The notes: generated by a model not told the origin, from the letters alone. Counted from the first letter of the stretch, positions 25,403-35,921 are shown. The stretch is DNA of 64,000 nt from Pseudomonas koreensis (GCF_024169245.1 NZ_JALJWP010000001.1:682001-746000), one strand, 5' to 3'. A program made the numbers and translations.

Positions 25403-27814
25403 ATGCCCGCGCCGACTCATCCCCGTTCCCATACTGAAACCCTGGCCAACGGCTTGCGCGTGACCCTGCGCCACGTGCCCGGCCTCAAGCGCAGCGCTGC
25501 CGTGCTGCGCGTGGCGGCCGGCAGTCATGACGCGCCGTTGGCATGGCCGGGGTTGGCGCATTTCCTTGAGCATTTGCTGTTTCTCGGCACCCAGCGTTTT
25601 CCCACAGACGAAGCGCTGATGGCCTACGTGCAACGTCACGGCGGGCAGGTAAATGCCAGCACGCGCGAGCGCACCACTGATTTTTTCTTCGAGCTGCCCG
25701 TGCCGTTGTTCGGCGCAGGGCTCGAGCGTCTGTCAGACATGCTCGCCCGGCCGCGTATGAATCTGGACGATCAACGGCGTGAACGGGAGGTGCTACAGGC
25801 AGAATTCGTCGCCTGGTCGCAAGATCCGACCGCACAGCAGCAATTTGCCTTGTACGACGGTTTACCAGAGCAGCACCCATTGCGCGGTTTTCATACGGGC
25901 AATCGGGACAGCTTGCAGGTGGATTCGCCGGCGTTTCAAACGGCACTGAAGGGTTTCCATCAAAGGTTTTATCGAACCGGGCAAATAAGCCTGAGTCTGG
26001 CTGGGCCGCAGAGTGTCGATGAGCTGCGCGAGTTGGCGCTGCAATTCGCAGCGGTATTGCCGATCGGCGATAACGTTGCCCAGGTCGCGCCGCCACCGCT
26101 GACAGTGAAAAGTTATCAACAGGTCGGCGCTCACGCGAACCTGCTGTTTGCTTTTGACGCCTTGCCTGACTCATCCGCCGAAGCGCTGGCCTTTCTCTGC
26201 CATTGGTTGAATAGCGCCAAAGCCGGTGGATTGCTCGCGTATCTGCAACAACAGAACCTGGCTGACAATCTGAAAGCCACGCCGGTTTATCAGTTCGCCG
26301 GACAAGCGCTGGTGCATCTTCAATTCAATGTTGATGGCGGCCGGTTGAATGCCATTCGTGAGCAACTGCTGGACTGGCTGAGCTTTTTCGCCCGCCAAGA
26401 CTGGACGCCGCTGCGCGAGGAATACACCGCCCTGCTTCAGCGCCAGCAACAAGTCAGCGGCGCATTACAACTGGCGCGCCTCGATGTTGAGCAGCATGCA
26501 CTCGGCCTGTCCGAATCGGGCGCTGCCGCACTTGCGCATATCCTCCGCGAAATCGGGGTTGTGGATAACTTCAGCGAACATTGGCACCGGCCCGCCGCCA
26601 ATCCTTTCCTGCGGGCCAGTGAACCGCCGGCCAACGCCGGGCTGATTCGCGGCCAGACCAGCGCCCACCGTGGCCTGCGCACGTTCGCCCAGGATCGCTC
26701 GCGCAGTCGTCGTGAACGCTCGCCGATGCAGTTCAGCCAGGCGCTGACGGACAACAGCGATGAAGGCGCAATTTATCTGCGTTGGCAGGTCGAAGCGGCA
26801 GCCAGTGCAGATCTGCGCTCAAGATTGCAGCGCAGTCTGCGCCAGACACGACAGGACGCGGCCGAGGCCGGAGTGGATATGTCTTTCAGCGCCGCGGGTA
26901 ACCAATGGCTGCTGAAAATGACGGGGCTGCAAGAATCCATGCCCAACGTCCTGGAGCATGCGCTGAAATGTCTGACGGCCATCGGCCCCGATTCGCCGCG
27001 CGACGATGCACAGACTCCCTCGATGCCGATCCGCCAACTGCTCGAAGCGTTACCGGAAACGTCCCTGCCGACAAATGAAACCAGCGATGACGCCAAACAG
27101 CTGTGGACAACTTCGCGCTGGGACGGCCTTGCCCTCGGGCTTAATCAACAAACCCAATCAGCCATGGGCCTGGCGCTCAGCCGCATTCCCGGCACACCCG
27201 ACAACCAGCTACCGATGACTGCGCGCAACAACGGCGAGTTCCGCTGGAGCCGAATCGACACGGCCTCCACCGAACATGCCCTACTGCTCATCTGCCCGAC
27301 CGCCAGCCACGACATCGCTGATGAAGCCGCTTGGCGCCTGCTTGCGCAACTGTGCCAGACGCCTTTCTACCAGCGCCTGCGCGTCGAACTGCAATTGGGT
27401 TACGCCGTATTCAGCGCGTTGCGTCAGTTGCATGGCAAGACTGCGATTGTCTTCGGCGTGCAATCGCCAACGACCTCAACGGTCATCCTGCTTGAACATG
27501 TGCAAGCGTTCTTCAAGAGCATTCCAGCGCTGGTCGAAACGCTCGACGACACGAGTTACAAGCAACAGCGCCAAAGCCTCGCCGATCAGTTCGACGACGC
27601 CACACTGTCCACCAAGGACACAGCCGAACTTCTCTGGCAGGGTAAACTCGCCGGCCATTCGTCGGCTTACCGTGAACAATTGATCAGGGCGATCCAGCAG
27701 CTCGATCGCGAGGCTATGCTGGCCGCTGCGCAGCGCCTGATCAATGCCGAGGGTGGCTATCTCTGCCTGGCCAATGAATCGATGCCCGGCGCGCCGTGGC
27801 AAGCGGCAAACTGA
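25403..27814 (+). CDS. pqqF: PQQ biosynthesis zinc metalloprotease PqqF
   Basis: M16-family (pitrilysin/insulinase-like) protease thought to cut the PqqA precursor to free the crosslinked Glu-Tyr. The protein is about 803 residues. The inverted zinc motif HFLEH is at 53-57, with the third ligand Glu in the REVLQAEFVAW segment downstream. Several M16 repeats fill the rest. I chose the ATG at 25403 (GGAAG 6 bases upstream) rather than a GTG two codons earlier. As in other Pseudomonas, pqqF lies upstream of pqqA in the same direction. Confidence 0.92.
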   Translation: MPAPTHPRSHTETLANGLRVTLRHVPGLKRSAAVLRVAAGSHDAPLAWPGLAHFLEHLLFLGTQRFPTDEALMAYVQRHGGQVNASTRERTTDFFFELPVPLFGAGLERLSDMLARPRMNLDDQRREREVLQAEFVAWSQDPTAQQQFALYDGLPEQHPLRGFHTGNRDSLQVDSPAFQTALKGFHQRFYRTGQISLSLAGPQSVDELRELALQFAAVLPIGDNVAQVAPPPLTVKSYQQVGAHANLLFAFDALPDSSAEALAFLCHWLNSAKAGGLLAYLQQQNLADNLKATPVYQFAGQALVHLQFNVDGGRLNAIREQLLDWLSFFARQDWTPLREEYTALLQRQQQVSGALQLARLDVEQHALGLSESGAAALAHILREIGVVDNFSEHWHRPAANPFLRASEPPANAGLIRGQTSAHRGLRTFAQDRSRSRRERSPMQFSQALTDNSDEGAIYLRWQVEAAASADLRSRLQRSLRQTRQDAAEAGVDMSFSAAGNQWLLKMTGLQESMPNVLEHALKCLTAIGPDSPRDDAQTPSMPIRQLLEALPETSLPTNETSDDAKQLWTTSRWDGLALGLNQQTQSAMGLALSRIPGTPDNQLPMTARNNGEFRWSRIDTASTEHALLLICPTASHDIADEAAWRLLAQLCQTPFYQRLRVELQLGYAVFSALRQLHGKTAIVFGVQSPTTSTVILLEHVQAFFKSIPALVETLDDTSYKQQRQSLADQFDDATLSTKDTAELLWQGKLAGHSSAYREQLIRAIQQLDREAMLAAAQRLINAEGGYLCLANESMPGAPWQAAN

Positions 27815-27970
27815 TCATTACCGAGTCTGCAAGGAGCTTTCTCAAAGATTCACGGGTCACTGCGCTGAAATTTTGAGTAACATAGCCGCCTAACCAATTG
27901 GAACGTCATCGCGCTGCCGTGGACTATAACTATGGATAGCGCTATCCCAACCCACAGAAGGAGACATCTC

Positions 27971-28045
27971 ATGGCCTGGACCAAACCTGCTTACACCGAC
28001 CTGCGTATCGGCTTCGAAGTCACCATGTACTTCGCCAGCCGCTGA
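27971..28045 (+). CDS. pqqA: PQQ precursor peptide PqqA
   Basis: A 24-residue ribosomally made peptide from which PQQ is built. It carries the conserved E16-x-x-x-Y20 pair (EVTMY); PqqE links the Glu gamma carbon to the Tyr ring. It starts [14 protein letters not shown] and ends FASR. A strong AGAAGGAG ribosome-binding site precedes the ATG. A terminator-like hairpin lies between it and pqqB, which would give far more pqqA transcript than downstream mRNA. Confidence 0.97.
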   Translation: MAWTKPAYTDLRIGFEVTMYFASR

Positions 28046-28071
28046 GTTCTGCTAACGCAGAATCGCAGTGC

Positions 28072-28102
28072 AACGCCTCGGCTCGCCGGGGCGTTTTATT
28101 TT
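28072..28102 (+). terminator. Attenuating terminator between pqqA and pqqB
   Basis: AACGCCTCGGC pairs with GCCGGGGCGTT (one G-U pair) and TTTTATTTT follows. It sits 27 bases after the pqqA stop. Partial termination here would make the peptide substrate in excess of the enzymes. Confidence 0.85.
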
Positions 28103-28126
28103 CCGCGTTGAAATGATGGAGCGTTC

Positions 28127-29038
28127 ATGTTCGTCCAGATTCTGGGATCGGCCGCCGGAGGCGGTTTTCCGCAGTGGAACTGCAACTGCGTCAACTGTGC
28201 AGGCTTTCGCGACGGTAGCCTGAATGCCAAGGCCCGCACCCAATCCTCCATCGCCATTTCCGATGACGGCGTGAACTGGGTGCTGTGCAATGCCTCGCCG
28301 GACATCCGCGCGCAACTGCAAAGCTTCGCACCGATGCAACCGGGTCGGGCCCTGCGCGACACCGGCATCAGCGCGATCATCCTGATGGACAGCCAGATCG
28401 ACCACACCACCGGCCTGCTCAGCCTGCGCGAAGGCTGCCCGCATCAGGTCTGGTGCACGGACATGGTTCACGAAGACCTCAGCACCGGTTTCCCCCTGTT
28501 CAAGATGCTCACCCACTGGAACGGCGGGCTGGAATGGAACCGCATCGAACTCGACCAGAGTTTCACCGTAGCGGCCTGCCCGAACCTGCGTTTCACGCCG
28601 TTGCCGTTGCGCAGCGCCGCACCGCCGTATTCGCCGCACCGTTTCGATCCGCATCCGGGCGACAACATCGGCTTGATCGTTGAAGACCTCAACACCGGCG
28701 GCAAGCTGTTTTACGCGCCGGGCCTGGGCAAGGTCGATGCGCCGCTGCTGGAAATCATGGCGGGCAGCGATTGCCTGTTGGTGGACGGCACGATGTGGGA
28801 CGACGATGAAATGCAGCGCCGTGGCGTTGGCACGCGTACTGGCCGTGAGATGGGCCATCTGGCGCAGAACGGGCCTGGCGGCATGCTCGAAGTGCTGGAG
28901 CAACTGCCTGAGCAGCGCAAAGTGCTTATCCACATCAACAACACCAATCCGATTCTGGACGAGGATTCGCCGGAGCGCGCGGAGCTGGCGCGGCGTAATG
29001 TTGAAGTGGCGTATGACGGCATGAGTATTGTGCTGTAA
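28127..29038 (+). CDS. pqqB: PQQ biosynthesis protein PqqB
   Basis: 303-residue metallo-beta-lactamase-fold protein, thought to hydroxylate the tyrosine of the crosslinked Glu-Tyr intermediate. The N-terminus [19 protein letters not shown] (2-20) and the Cys pair in CNCVNC (18-23) are family hallmarks. A metal-binding-like [12 protein letters not shown] segment lies near 88-99. Unlike the tight pqqC-D-E joints, pqqB and pqqC are separated by 139 bases with a REP pair. Confidence 0.95.
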   Translation: MFVQILGSAAGGGFPQWNCNCVNCAGFRDGSLNAKARTQSSIAISDDGVNWVLCNASPDIRAQLQSFAPMQPGRALRDTGISAIILMDSQIDHTTGLLSLREGCPHQVWCTDMVHEDLSTGFPLFKMLTHWNGGLEWNRIELDQSFTVAACPNLRFTPLPLRSAAPPYSPHRFDPHPGDNIGLIVEDLNTGGKLFYAPGLGKVDAPLLEIMAGSDCLLVDGTMWDDDEMQRRGVGTRTGREMGHLAQNGPGGMLEVLEQLPEQRKVLIHINNTNPILDEDSPERAELARRNVEVAYDGMSIVL

Positions 29039-29060
29039 GCATTTGAGACCGCTGCGCGGT

Positions 29061-29128
29061 CTATCGCGAGCAGGCGAAGGCCTACATTGGAATGCGATCA
29101 CCTGTAGGAGTGAGCCTGCTCGCGATGA
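29061..29128. repeat. REP pair inside the pqq operon (pqqB-pqqC gap)
   Basis: Inverted REP units CTATCGCGAGCAGG... and ...CCTGCTCGCGATGAG about 35 bases apart. They lie between two co-directional genes of one pathway, so the hairpin may stabilise upstream mRNA or reduce downstream expression. Confidence 0.8.
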
Positions 29129-29177
29129 GGCCGGTACAGACACCAGAGATTTCCAGGGTTGTTCCCGGAGAACAGAC

Positions 29178-29930
29178 ATGACCGACACCCCGCTGTCCCC
29201 CGCCGAATTCGAAGCGGCCCTGCGCGCCAAAGGCGCCTACTACCACATCTACCACCCCTACCACGTGGCGATGTACGAAGGCCGTGCGACCCGCGAGCAG
29301 ATTCAGGGCTGGGTCGCCAACCGCTTCTACTATCAGGTGAACATTCCCCTGAAAGACGCGGCGATCCTCGCCAACTGCCCGGACCGCGAGATTCGTCGCG
29401 AGTGGATTCAGCGCCTGCTCGATCACGACGGCGCGCCCGGTGAAGACGGTGGCATTGAAGCCTGGCTGCGCCTCGGCCAGGCTGTCGGTCTCGATCCGGA
29501 TCAGTTGCGTTCCCAGGAACTGGTGTTGCCCGGTGTGCGTTTCGCCGTCGATGCCTACGTCAACTTCGCTCGGCGCGCCAGTTGGCAGGAAGCCGCCAGC
29601 AGTTCGCTGACCGAACTGTTCGCGCCGCAGATCCACCAGTCACGCCTGGACAGTTGGCCGCAGCATTACCCGTGGATCGACCCGGCCGGTTATGAATATT
29701 TCCGCACCCGCCTCGGTCAGGCGCGACGTGATGTCGAGCATGGGCTGGCAATCACCCTTGAGCACTACAAGACTCGCGAAGGCCAGGAGCGCATGCTGGA
29801 AATTCTCCAGTTCAAACTGGACATTCTTTGGAGCATGCTCGATGCCATGAGCATGGCCTACGAACTGAACCGTCCGCCGTATCACAGCGTGACCGAACAA
29901 CGGGTCTGGCATAAAGGAATCACCTTATGA
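29178..29930 (+). CDS. pqqC: Pyrroloquinoline-quinone synthase PqqC
   Basis: Cofactorless oxidase for the last step, an eight-electron oxidation and ring closure of AHQQ to PQQ. The 250-residue all-helical protein shows the conserved [12 protein letters not shown] segment (about 18-29) and [15 protein letters not shown] (about 37-51), which line the active site. The ATG at 29178 has GGAG 7 bases upstream; longer frames upstream run through the REP pair and are not coding. The stop overlaps pqqD by ATGA. Confidence 0.96.
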   Translation: MTDTPLSPAEFEAALRAKGAYYHIYHPYHVAMYEGRATREQIQGWVANRFYYQVNIPLKDAAILANCPDREIRREWIQRLLDHDGAPGEDGGIEAWLRLGQAVGLDPDQLRSQELVLPGVRFAVDAYVNFARRASWQEAASSSLTELFAPQIHQSRLDSWPQHYPWIDPAGYEYFRTRLGQARRDVEHGLAITLEHYKTREGQERMLEILQFKLDILWSMLDAMSMAYELNRPPYHSVTEQRVWHKGITL

Positions 29931-30202
29931 GTTTCGACCGCAGCCAAGTGCCGAAATGGCGTCCCGGCTACCGCTTCCAGTACGAACCGGCGCAAAAAGG
30001 CCATGTGTTGCTGTATCCGGAAGGCATGATCAAGCTCAACGAAACGGCTGCGCTGATCGGCGGCCTGATTGACGGTGAGCGTGATGTCGCGGCGATCATT
30101 GCCGAACTGGACAAGCAGTTCCCCGGCGTACCCGAGCTTGGTGACGACATCGAGCAATTCATGGAGGTTGCCCGTGCACAGCACTGGATCGAACTTGCCT
30201 GA
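29927..30202 (+). CDS. pqqD: PqqA-binding chaperone PqqD
   Basis: 91-residue winged-helix-like RiPP recognition element that binds PqqA and delivers it to PqqE. It contains [14 protein letters not shown] (about 7-20) and [19 protein letters not shown] (about 34-52), as expected for the family. Translation is coupled on both sides: a 4-base overlap with pqqC and a 29-base overlap with pqqE. Confidence 0.95.
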   Translation: MSFDRSQVPKWRPGYRFQYEPAQKGHVLLYPEGMIKLNETAALIGGLIDGERDVAAIIAELDKQFPGVPELGDDIEQFMEVARAQHWIELA

Positions 30203-31346
30203 TTCGTCCGTGCAAGTCCCGCCAAAACCTGAAGTCGGCCTGCCGCTGTGGCTGCTCGCCGAGCTGACCTACCGTTGTCCGCTGCAATGCCCGTACTGCT
30301 CCAATCCATTGGATTTCGCCGAGCAGGGCAAAGAGCTGACCACCGAACAATGGATCAAGGTTTTCCGCGAAGCGCGGGAGATGGGCGCGGCGCAGCTGGG
30401 CTTTTCCGGCGGCGAACCGTTGGTGCGCCAGGATCTCGCCGAACTGATCCATGAAGCGCGGCAGTTGGGTTTCTACACCAACCTGATCACCTCCGGCATC
30501 GGTCTGACCGAGCAGAAGATCAGCGACTTCAAAAAGGCTGGACTCGACCACATCCAGATCAGTTTCCAGGCCAGTGACGAGCAAGTGAACAACCTGCTCG
30601 CCGGCTCGAAAAAGGCCTTTGCGCAGAAGCTGGAAATGGCTCGTGCGGTGAAGGCCCACGGCTACCCGATGGTGCTGAACTTCGTTACCCACCGGCACAA
30701 CATCGACAAGATCGACCGTATCATCGAGCTGTGCATTGCGCTTGAGGCCGACTTCGTCGAACTCGCCACTTGCCAGTTCTACGGCTGGGCGCAGCTCAAC
30801 CGTGTCGGTCTGTTGCCGACCAAGGAACAGCTGGTGCGCGCCGAACGCATCACCAACGAATACCGAGCCAAACTGGAAGCGGAAGGGCACCCGTGCAAGC
30901 TGATTTTCGTCACCCCCGACTACTACGAAGAACGCCCGAAAGCCTGTATGAACGGTTGGGGTAGCATCTTTCTGACGGTGACTCCGGACGGCACGGCCCT
31001 GCCCTGCCATGGCGCCCGCCAGATGCCGGTGCAGTTTCCCAACGTGCGCGATCACAGCATGCAGCACATTTGGTATGACTCGTTCGGCTTCAATCGCTTT
31101 CGCGGTTACGACTGGATGCCCGAGCCGTGCCGCTCTTGCGACGAGAAAGAAAAAGACTTCGGCGGCTGCCGCTGCCAGGCGTTCATGCTCACCGGCGATG
31201 CCAGCAATGCCGACCCGGTGTGCAGCAAGTCCGAACATCACGGGGTGATCCTCAAGGCCCGCGAAGAAGCCGAGACCGCCACTCAAACCATCGAACAACT
31301 GGCCTTCCGCAATGAACGAAACTCACGCCTCATCGCCAAGGGCTGA
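30174..31346 (+). CDS. pqqE: Radical SAM PqqA peptide cyclase PqqE
   Basis: Radical SAM enzyme that forms the Glu-Tyr carbon-carbon bond in PqqA. The 390-residue protein has the CPLQCPYC cluster (CxxxCxxC) near residues 32-39. GFSGGEPL follows, and a C-terminal SPASM domain has many Cys residues ([24 protein letters not shown]). I chose the GTG at 30174 because GGAGG lies 6 bases upstream and homologues begin there; this puts the start inside pqqD. Its end overlaps the next gene by 35 bases. Confidence 0.95.
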   Translation: MHSTGSNLPDSSVQVPPKPEVGLPLWLLAELTYRCPLQCPYCSNPLDFAEQGKELTTEQWIKVFREAREMGAAQLGFSGGEPLVRQDLAELIHEARQLGFYTNLITSGIGLTEQKISDFKKAGLDHIQISFQASDEQVNNLLAGSKKAFAQKLEMARAVKAHGYPMVLNFVTHRHNIDKIDRIIELCIALEADFVELATCQFYGWAQLNRVGLLPTKEQLVRAERITNEYRAKLEAEGHPCKLIFVTPDYYEERPKACMNGWGSIFLTVTPDGTALPCHGARQMPVQFPNVRDHSMQHIWYDSFGFNRFRGYDWMPEPCRSCDEKEKDFGGCRCQAFMLTGDASNADPVCSKSEHHGVILKAREEAETATQTIEQLAFRNERNSRLIAKG

Positions 31347-33111
31347 GCCTTTCAGCGCCGCCCAGGCCGTCGCTGCCGGAACCGACTTCGCCGAACTGCA
31401 GCTCGGCGTCCACGGCCTGTTCTGGAATGAATATCGCCCAGAGGATGCCGCATGCCGAATCTGGCATTGGCGCGAGGGCGTGGCGAAACGTCTGACGCCG
31501 GATGGCTTCAGCGTGCGTAGCCGCGTGTACGAATATGGCGGTGGCGCGTTTTGTCTGACGCCTGACGGGGTGGTTTTCGTCAATGAGGCGGATCAGCAGA
31601 TGTATCGGCAGGCGCTGGATGGCGCGCCGGTCGCGCTGACGTCGACTGACTGCCGCTATGGCGATCTGCAATTTGCCAGTGGTCGGGTGCTGGCGGTTGA
31701 AGAGCAGCATGATCAGCATCGGCTGGTGGCGATTGATCTGGCGACCGGCACGCGACAAGTGCTGGCGGAAGGAGCGGATTTCTACGCGGCGCCAACGTTG
31801 AGCCCGGATGGTCAACGTCTGGCTTGGATCGTGTGGAGCCGACCGCATCAACCGTGGACGGCGACCCGTTTGATGGTCGCTGAAGGTGATTTTTCTGCGC
31901 CTCGTTGTGTGGCTGGCAACGATATCGAAGAGTCAATCCAGCAGCCGCGCTTCGATGCCGATGGCCGTTTGTATTGCCTGACGGATCGTGGCGGTTACTG
32001 GCAGCCGTGGCTTGAAACGTCCCGAGGCTTGCAAGCGCTGCCCGGTGCCGAGGCCGATCACGCGCCCGCACCCTGGCAGCTTGGCGGCTGCACCTGGCTG
32101 CCCGTCGGTGATCAATTTCTAGCCACTTGGAGCGTGGATGGTTTCGGTCGCCTGACCCTTGGCGATGAAGATTTCAGCGGTGACTACAGCCGCTTCCGCC
32201 ACTTGGCGATGGATCAACAATTCATCTATTGCATCGCTGCATCGCCGGTAAGCCCGTCGGCAGTGATCGCCATTGATCGTGTCTCTCATGCCGTGAAAAT
32301 CCTCGCTGGCGGCGTGGCTCCATTGCCTGCCGAACGCATCAGCCGCCCGCAAACCTTGCGTTATCCGAGCGGCTCCGGCGAGGCGCACGGTTTCTTCTAC
32401 CCGGCCATGAGCGGTGAAGCGAAACCGCCGCTGGTGGTGTTTATTCACGGCGGCCCGACGTCGGCGTGCTATCCGATCCTCGATCCGCGCATCCAGTACT
32501 GGACCCAGCGCGGCTTTGCTGTCGCCGACCTCAACTATCGCGGCAGCAGTGGCTATGGTCGTGAATATCGTCAAGCGCTGCATTTGCGCTGGGGCGAGGT
32601 GGATGTCGAGGATGCCTGCGCGGTGGTCAGCTACCTCGCTGACCAAGGTTTGATCGAGGGTGACCGCGCGTTCATTCGCGGCGGCAGCGCGGGCGGGTAC
32701 ACGACACTGTGCGCGCTGGCGTTCAGACAAGTCTTCCGCGCAGGCGCCAGCCTCTATGGCGTCAGCGACCCGGTGGCTTTGGCGCGGGCCACGCACAAGT
32801 TTGAGGGCGATTATCTGGACTGGCTGATCGGCGATCCCGAGCTGGATGCCGAACGCTATGCCTCCCGCACGCCATTGCTGCACGCAGACAATATTCGCGT
32901 GCCGGTGATTTTCTTCCAGGGTGAACTGGACGCGGTGGTCGTTCCGCAACAGACCCGCGACATGGTCGCGGCGCTGGAGCACAACGGCATTGCGGTGGAA
33001 GCGCATTACTACGCCGACGAACGTCACGGCTTTCGCCGCGCGGCCAATCAGGCGCATGCGCTGGAGCAGGAATGGAAGTTTTATCGGCGGGTGATGGGAC
33101 TGGCTGACTGA
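31312..33111 (+). CDS. S9 (prolyl oligopeptidase) family peptidase of the pqq cluster
   Basis: 599-residue protein with an N-terminal beta-propeller of WD-like blades (about 30-350) and a C-terminal alpha/beta hydrolase domain. The nucleophile elbow GGSAGGY is near 462-468, with the acid in QGELDAVV and the His in DERHGFRR near 560-566. No signal peptide. It overlaps pqqE by 35 bases, so it is co-translated with PQQ genes; it may degrade leftover PqqA fragments or assist PqqF. A peptidase of this type at this place has been called pqqM in some fluorescent pseudomonads; I leave the symbol open. Confidence 0.85.
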   Translation: MNETHASSPRAEPFSAAQAVAAGTDFAELQLGVHGLFWNEYRPEDAACRIWHWREGVAKRLTPDGFSVRSRVYEYGGGAFCLTPDGVVFVNEADQQMYRQALDGAPVALTSTDCRYGDLQFASGRVLAVEEQHDQHRLVAIDLATGTRQVLAEGADFYAAPTLSPDGQRLAWIVWSRPHQPWTATRLMVAEGDFSAPRCVAGNDIEESIQQPRFDADGRLYCLTDRGGYWQPWLETSRGLQALPGAEADHAPAPWQLGGCTWLPVGDQFLATWSVDGFGRLTLGDEDFSGDYSRFRHLAMDQQFIYCIAASPVSPSAVIAIDRVSHAVKILAGGVAPLPAERISRPQTLRYPSGSGEAHGFFYPAMSGEAKPPLVVFIHGGPTSACYPILDPRIQYWTQRGFAVADLNYRGSSGYGREYRQALHLRWGEVDVEDACAVVSYLADQGLIEGDRAFIRGGSAGGYTTLCALAFRQVFRAGASLYGVSDPVALARATHKFEGDYLDWLIGDPELDAERYASRTPLLHADNIRVPVIFFQGELDAVVVPQQTRDMVAALEHNGIAVEAHYYADERHGFRRAANQAHALEQEWKFYRRVMGLAD

Positions 33112-33126
33112 AAACCGTGTCGTCCC

Positions 33127-33204
33127 GTTCGCGAGCAGGCTCGCTCCCTCAGGGGACTTGTGTACAACACAGATCCAGTGTGGGAGCGAGCCTGCTCGCG
33201 AAAG
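33127..33204. repeat. REP pair after the S9 peptidase gene
   Basis: TTCGCGAGCAGGCTCGCTCCC and its inverted partner ending AGCCTGCTCGCGAA flank about 35 bases. It sits between the convergent peptidase and Pmp3-like genes. Confidence 0.88.
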
Positions 33205-33227
33205 CTATCTAAGTTGCGCTACCGGAC

Positions 33228-33386
33228 TCAACGCTTGGCGATGATATACACCGCATGCACGATCCCCGGAATGTAGCCGCACAGCGTCAGCAGAATATTC
33301 AGCCAGAACGCCCCGCCAAACCCGACCTGCAGAAACACGCCCAGTGGCGGCAACAGAATAGCGATGATGATACGAATGAAATCCAT
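33228..33386 (-). CDS. YqaE/Pmp3-family small membrane protein
   Basis: 52 residues with two hydrophobic helices: IIIAILLPPLGVFLQVGFG and FWLNILLTLCGYIPGIVHAV. This is the Pmp3 (UPF0057) pattern with the conserved P-P-L-G-V turn. Family members are stress- or salt-linked membrane proteolipids. The ATG at 33386 has AGGAGCTG upstream on the minus strand; longer frames add residues without family match. Confidence 0.88.
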   Translation of the reverse strand: MDFIRIIIAILLPPLGVFLQVGFGGAFWLNILLTLCGYIPGIVHAVYIIAKR

Positions 33387-33565
33387 GGGGCAGCTCCTGA
33401 ATGGGGGTTGGCTCACTTGAGCCATACAAGCTAATCGACCTGCGCCGTTCGTCAGGGTTCACTACGGTTGCTATTTGATCGCCAGCACCACAAAAAAACG
33501 CCCCACGCCAAAAGAATCAGGCGTGAGGCGTGCGTTATACCGCGAGACGGTTCGGGTATTTCAAT

Positions 33566-34792
33566 TCAGACGGCAATGCCCTTGCGGCATTGCAACTGGG
33601 CAGTGCGCACTCGCGAGAAGGCGCGGCCCAGACGCAGGAGCATTTCGTCGATGTTGGCTTTGCTGACAGTGAGGGCCGGGGTGAAGCGCACGCAGTCGGC
33701 TTGCGCGGCGTTCAGGATCAATCCCTCGTGCAGTGCGGCGTGAACGACGGCGTCGGCGCATTCGTCGGACAACGTCAGGCCATAGAACAGGCCTTGGCCG
33801 CGCAATTCGCCGTGGTTGTAGCGGTGAGCCAGTCGCGCCAGACCTTCGCGCAAGTGCTGGCCGTTGTCGTTGACCTGCTGGAGGAAGCTGCGGTCATGGA
33901 TGCTGTCGAGCACCACTAGACCGGCCGCCGTCATTAGTGCGTTACCGTGATGAGTGCCGCCCAATTCGCCAACGCCGAAACAGCAGGCCGTGCCCCGCGC
34001 CAGCAAAGCCGCCAATGGCAATCCGCCGCCAAGGCCTTTGCCGAGCACAACGATATCGGCGCGAATGCCGTAGGACTGTTCAGCGAGCAAGGTGCCGCAG
34101 CGACCGATGCCGGTCTGCACTTCGTCCAGAATCAGCAGAATGCCCAGGTCACGACACAGTCGCTCGACGCCTTTGAGATAGTGCCCGGCCGCGGGAATAA
34201 CCCCGGCATCGCTATGGATCGGCTCAAGCATGATCGCAACGGTCTGCGCGTCGACCGCCGCGTGCAGGGCCGGCAGGTCGTTGAATGGCACTCGATCGAC
34301 CGTCGCCAGACTGCGGCCATGGCAACCCTCCTGCGCCACGATGATCCGCGAAGCGCCGCCGCGATGCAGTTGCCCCCATCTGCGCGCCAGTTTGATTGCC
34401 GCGTCACAAGCCTCGCTGCCACTGTTGGGCAGGTACGCCTGATCGCTGGACGTGCTGGCGCACAAACGTTCGGCGAGGCTGAGCATGCCGCGGTTACGCA
34501 GATTGAAGCCGGGATTGATCAGCGCCTGGGCCTGATTGGCGATGGCTTTGACCAGCGCCGTAGGGCTGTGGCCAAGGCTGTTGGCGCCGCCGGCCTGGGA
34601 AAAGTCCAGGTAGGCGCGATCATTGCTGTCCCACAGCCAGGAGCCCTGGCCGCGAACGAACACTTGATGCGGCCGCTCGACACTGGGCATCAGGCGTTGG
34701 GCATTGAGGTGGTCGGTCATAGCGGACGGCCCCGCCTCGAAGGTGAGGTCATCCAGACTCGGCGTCTGGCGCCGCGAACTGAACAGATTCAT
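33566..34792 (-). CDS. Class III PLP aminotransferase (acetylornithine/GABA type)
   Basis: 408-residue fold-type I aminotransferase. It shows YLPNSGSEACDAAIKLAR (PLP phosphate site, about 119-136), ILDEVQTGIGRCG (cofactor-ring Asp, about 219-231), and VLGKGLGGGLPLAAL with the Schiff-base Lys. It resembles ArgD-like enzymes, but this is probably not the biosynthetic ArgD; the substrate cannot be deduced. Divergent from a LysR regulator (169-base gap) that likely controls it. It is next to the pqq cluster in several fluorescent pseudomonads. A later ATG (34720) is possible. Confidence 0.8.
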   Translation of the reverse strand: MNLFSSRRQTPSLDDLTFEAGPSAMTDHLNAQRLMPSVERPHQVFVRGQGSWLWDSNDRAYLDFSQAGGANSLGHSPTALVKAIANQAQALINPGFNLRNRGMLSLAERLCASTSSDQAYLPNSGSEACDAAIKLARRWGQLHRGGASRIIVAQEGCHGRSLATVDRVPFNDLPALHAAVDAQTVAIMLEPIHSDAGVIPAAGHYLKGVERLCRDLGILLILDEVQTGIGRCGTLLAEQSYGIRADIVVLGKGLGGGLPLAALLARGTACCFGVGELGGTHHGNALMTAAGLVVLDSIHDRSFLQQVNDNGQHLREGLARLAHRYNHGELRGQGLFYGLTLSDECADAVVHAALHEGLILNAAQADCVRFTPALTVSKANIDEMLLRLGRAFSRVRTAQLQCRKGIAV

Positions 34793-34961
34793 GCGGAAAA
34801 ACCTCGCTTGAGGTCTTTTGAACTGCCTATGTAATCACGAACGAAGCAAATGGAATTCGTCACGCTTTCTGGCCCTGCAAGCCTTGTGAATACGGTTAGA
34901 CTAGGCGCGCGGGCGGCTTCCGGCCATTTCGATTTCCAAGCTATTTCGATAAGCATTACTT

Positions 34962-35876
34962 ATGGATTTCAAACAACTGCGTTATTTCGTCGCGGTCTAC
35001 GAAGAAGGACACGTCGGCCGTGCGGCTGAGCGTTTGTCGATCTCGCAACCAGCGCTGTCGCAGCAGATTCGTCAGCTTGAGCAGAACCTTGACGTAACGC
35101 TGTTCGAACGCAGCAGTAAACGCCTGCTGCCGACCCTCGCTGCGCACACCTTGTACAACCACGCGTTACCGCTGCTCGATGGTTTGCAACGAGCACGCGA
35201 GGCCTTGGGTAATTTCAAGGGGCAGGCGTTGCGAACCCTGGCGATCGGCGTGCTGCAAACGGTGCACACCAGCCTCGTGCCGCAAATGCTCGAGCGTGTG
35301 CGCAAGGCGCAGCCGCATCTGGTGGTGCAAATCTATGAACTCACCGGACTGGAAATCGAGCGACGTCTGCTCAATGGTTCGCTGGACATTGGCATCAGCT
35401 ATCTGCCGCCGCGCCAACCTGGGCTGCATGGCGTGTTGCTGTACGAGGATGAACTGACGCTGGTCATCCCGGCGGATCATCCCTTGCGTGATTTCAAGAA
35501 GGTCTCGATGCGCCAGGCCGCTGAGCTGCCAATGTTGCTGCTCGGCGAAGAGTTCCAGATCCGGCAGATCTGGCAGGCACAATTGACCAGCCTCGGACGT
35601 CGCCCACAGGTGCAGGCCGAGTTGAACAATATGCTGGGGATTCTCGACAGCCTGCCGCACACCAAGCTGGCGACGGTGCTGCCGGGGCGCTCGCAAAAGG
35701 AATACGACGATGAGTATCTGCTGTGGAAACCGCTGAGCGAGCCACGCGTGCCGTTGAAAGTCGGCCTGGTGTGCCGCGATGTACAACGCCAGCAGGCTTC
35801 GTTGGCTCTTTTGCGGACATTGCTTGAAGAAGTCATCGACCGCGAAGTGCAACGGCCGCTGGATCCGCTGGGCTGA
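34962..35876 (+). CDS. LysR-family transcriptional regulator
   Basis: 304-residue LTTR. The N-terminal HTH (MDFKQLRYFVAVYEEGHVGR, then SISQPALSQQIRQLEQ, residues 1-60) is followed by a two-lobed effector domain. It resembles CynR/CbbR-type regulators in the linker and pocket region (TLAIGVLQTVHTSLVP). Divergent from the aminotransferase gene, the classic LTTR layout, so control of that gene from the shared 169-base gap is likely. Its terminator follows 22 bases after the stop. Confidence 0.9.
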   Translation: MDFKQLRYFVAVYEEGHVGRAAERLSISQPALSQQIRQLEQNLDVTLFERSSKRLLPTLAAHTLYNHALPLLDGLQRAREALGNFKGQALRTLAIGVLQTVHTSLVPQMLERVRKAQPHLVVQIYELTGLEIERRLLNGSLDIGISYLPPRQPGLHGVLLYEDELTLVIPADHPLRDFKKVSMRQAAELPMLLLGEEFQIRQIWQAQLTSLGRRPQVQAELNNMLGILDSLPHTKLATVLPGRSQKEYDDEYLLWKPLSEPRVPLKVGLVCRDVQRQQASLALLRTLLEEVIDREVQRPLDPLG

Positions 35877-35898
35877 AAACTTTTCTTCAGGCAAAAGA

Positions 35899-35921
35899 AA
35901 ACCCCGCCGAAGCGGGGCTTT
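35899..35921 (+). terminator. Terminator after the LysR gene
   Basis: AACCCCGC, CGAA tetraloop, GCGGGGCTTT. The stem is strong and the U tail short; a run of A residues upstream may also let it work in the opposite direction. Confidence 0.8.
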
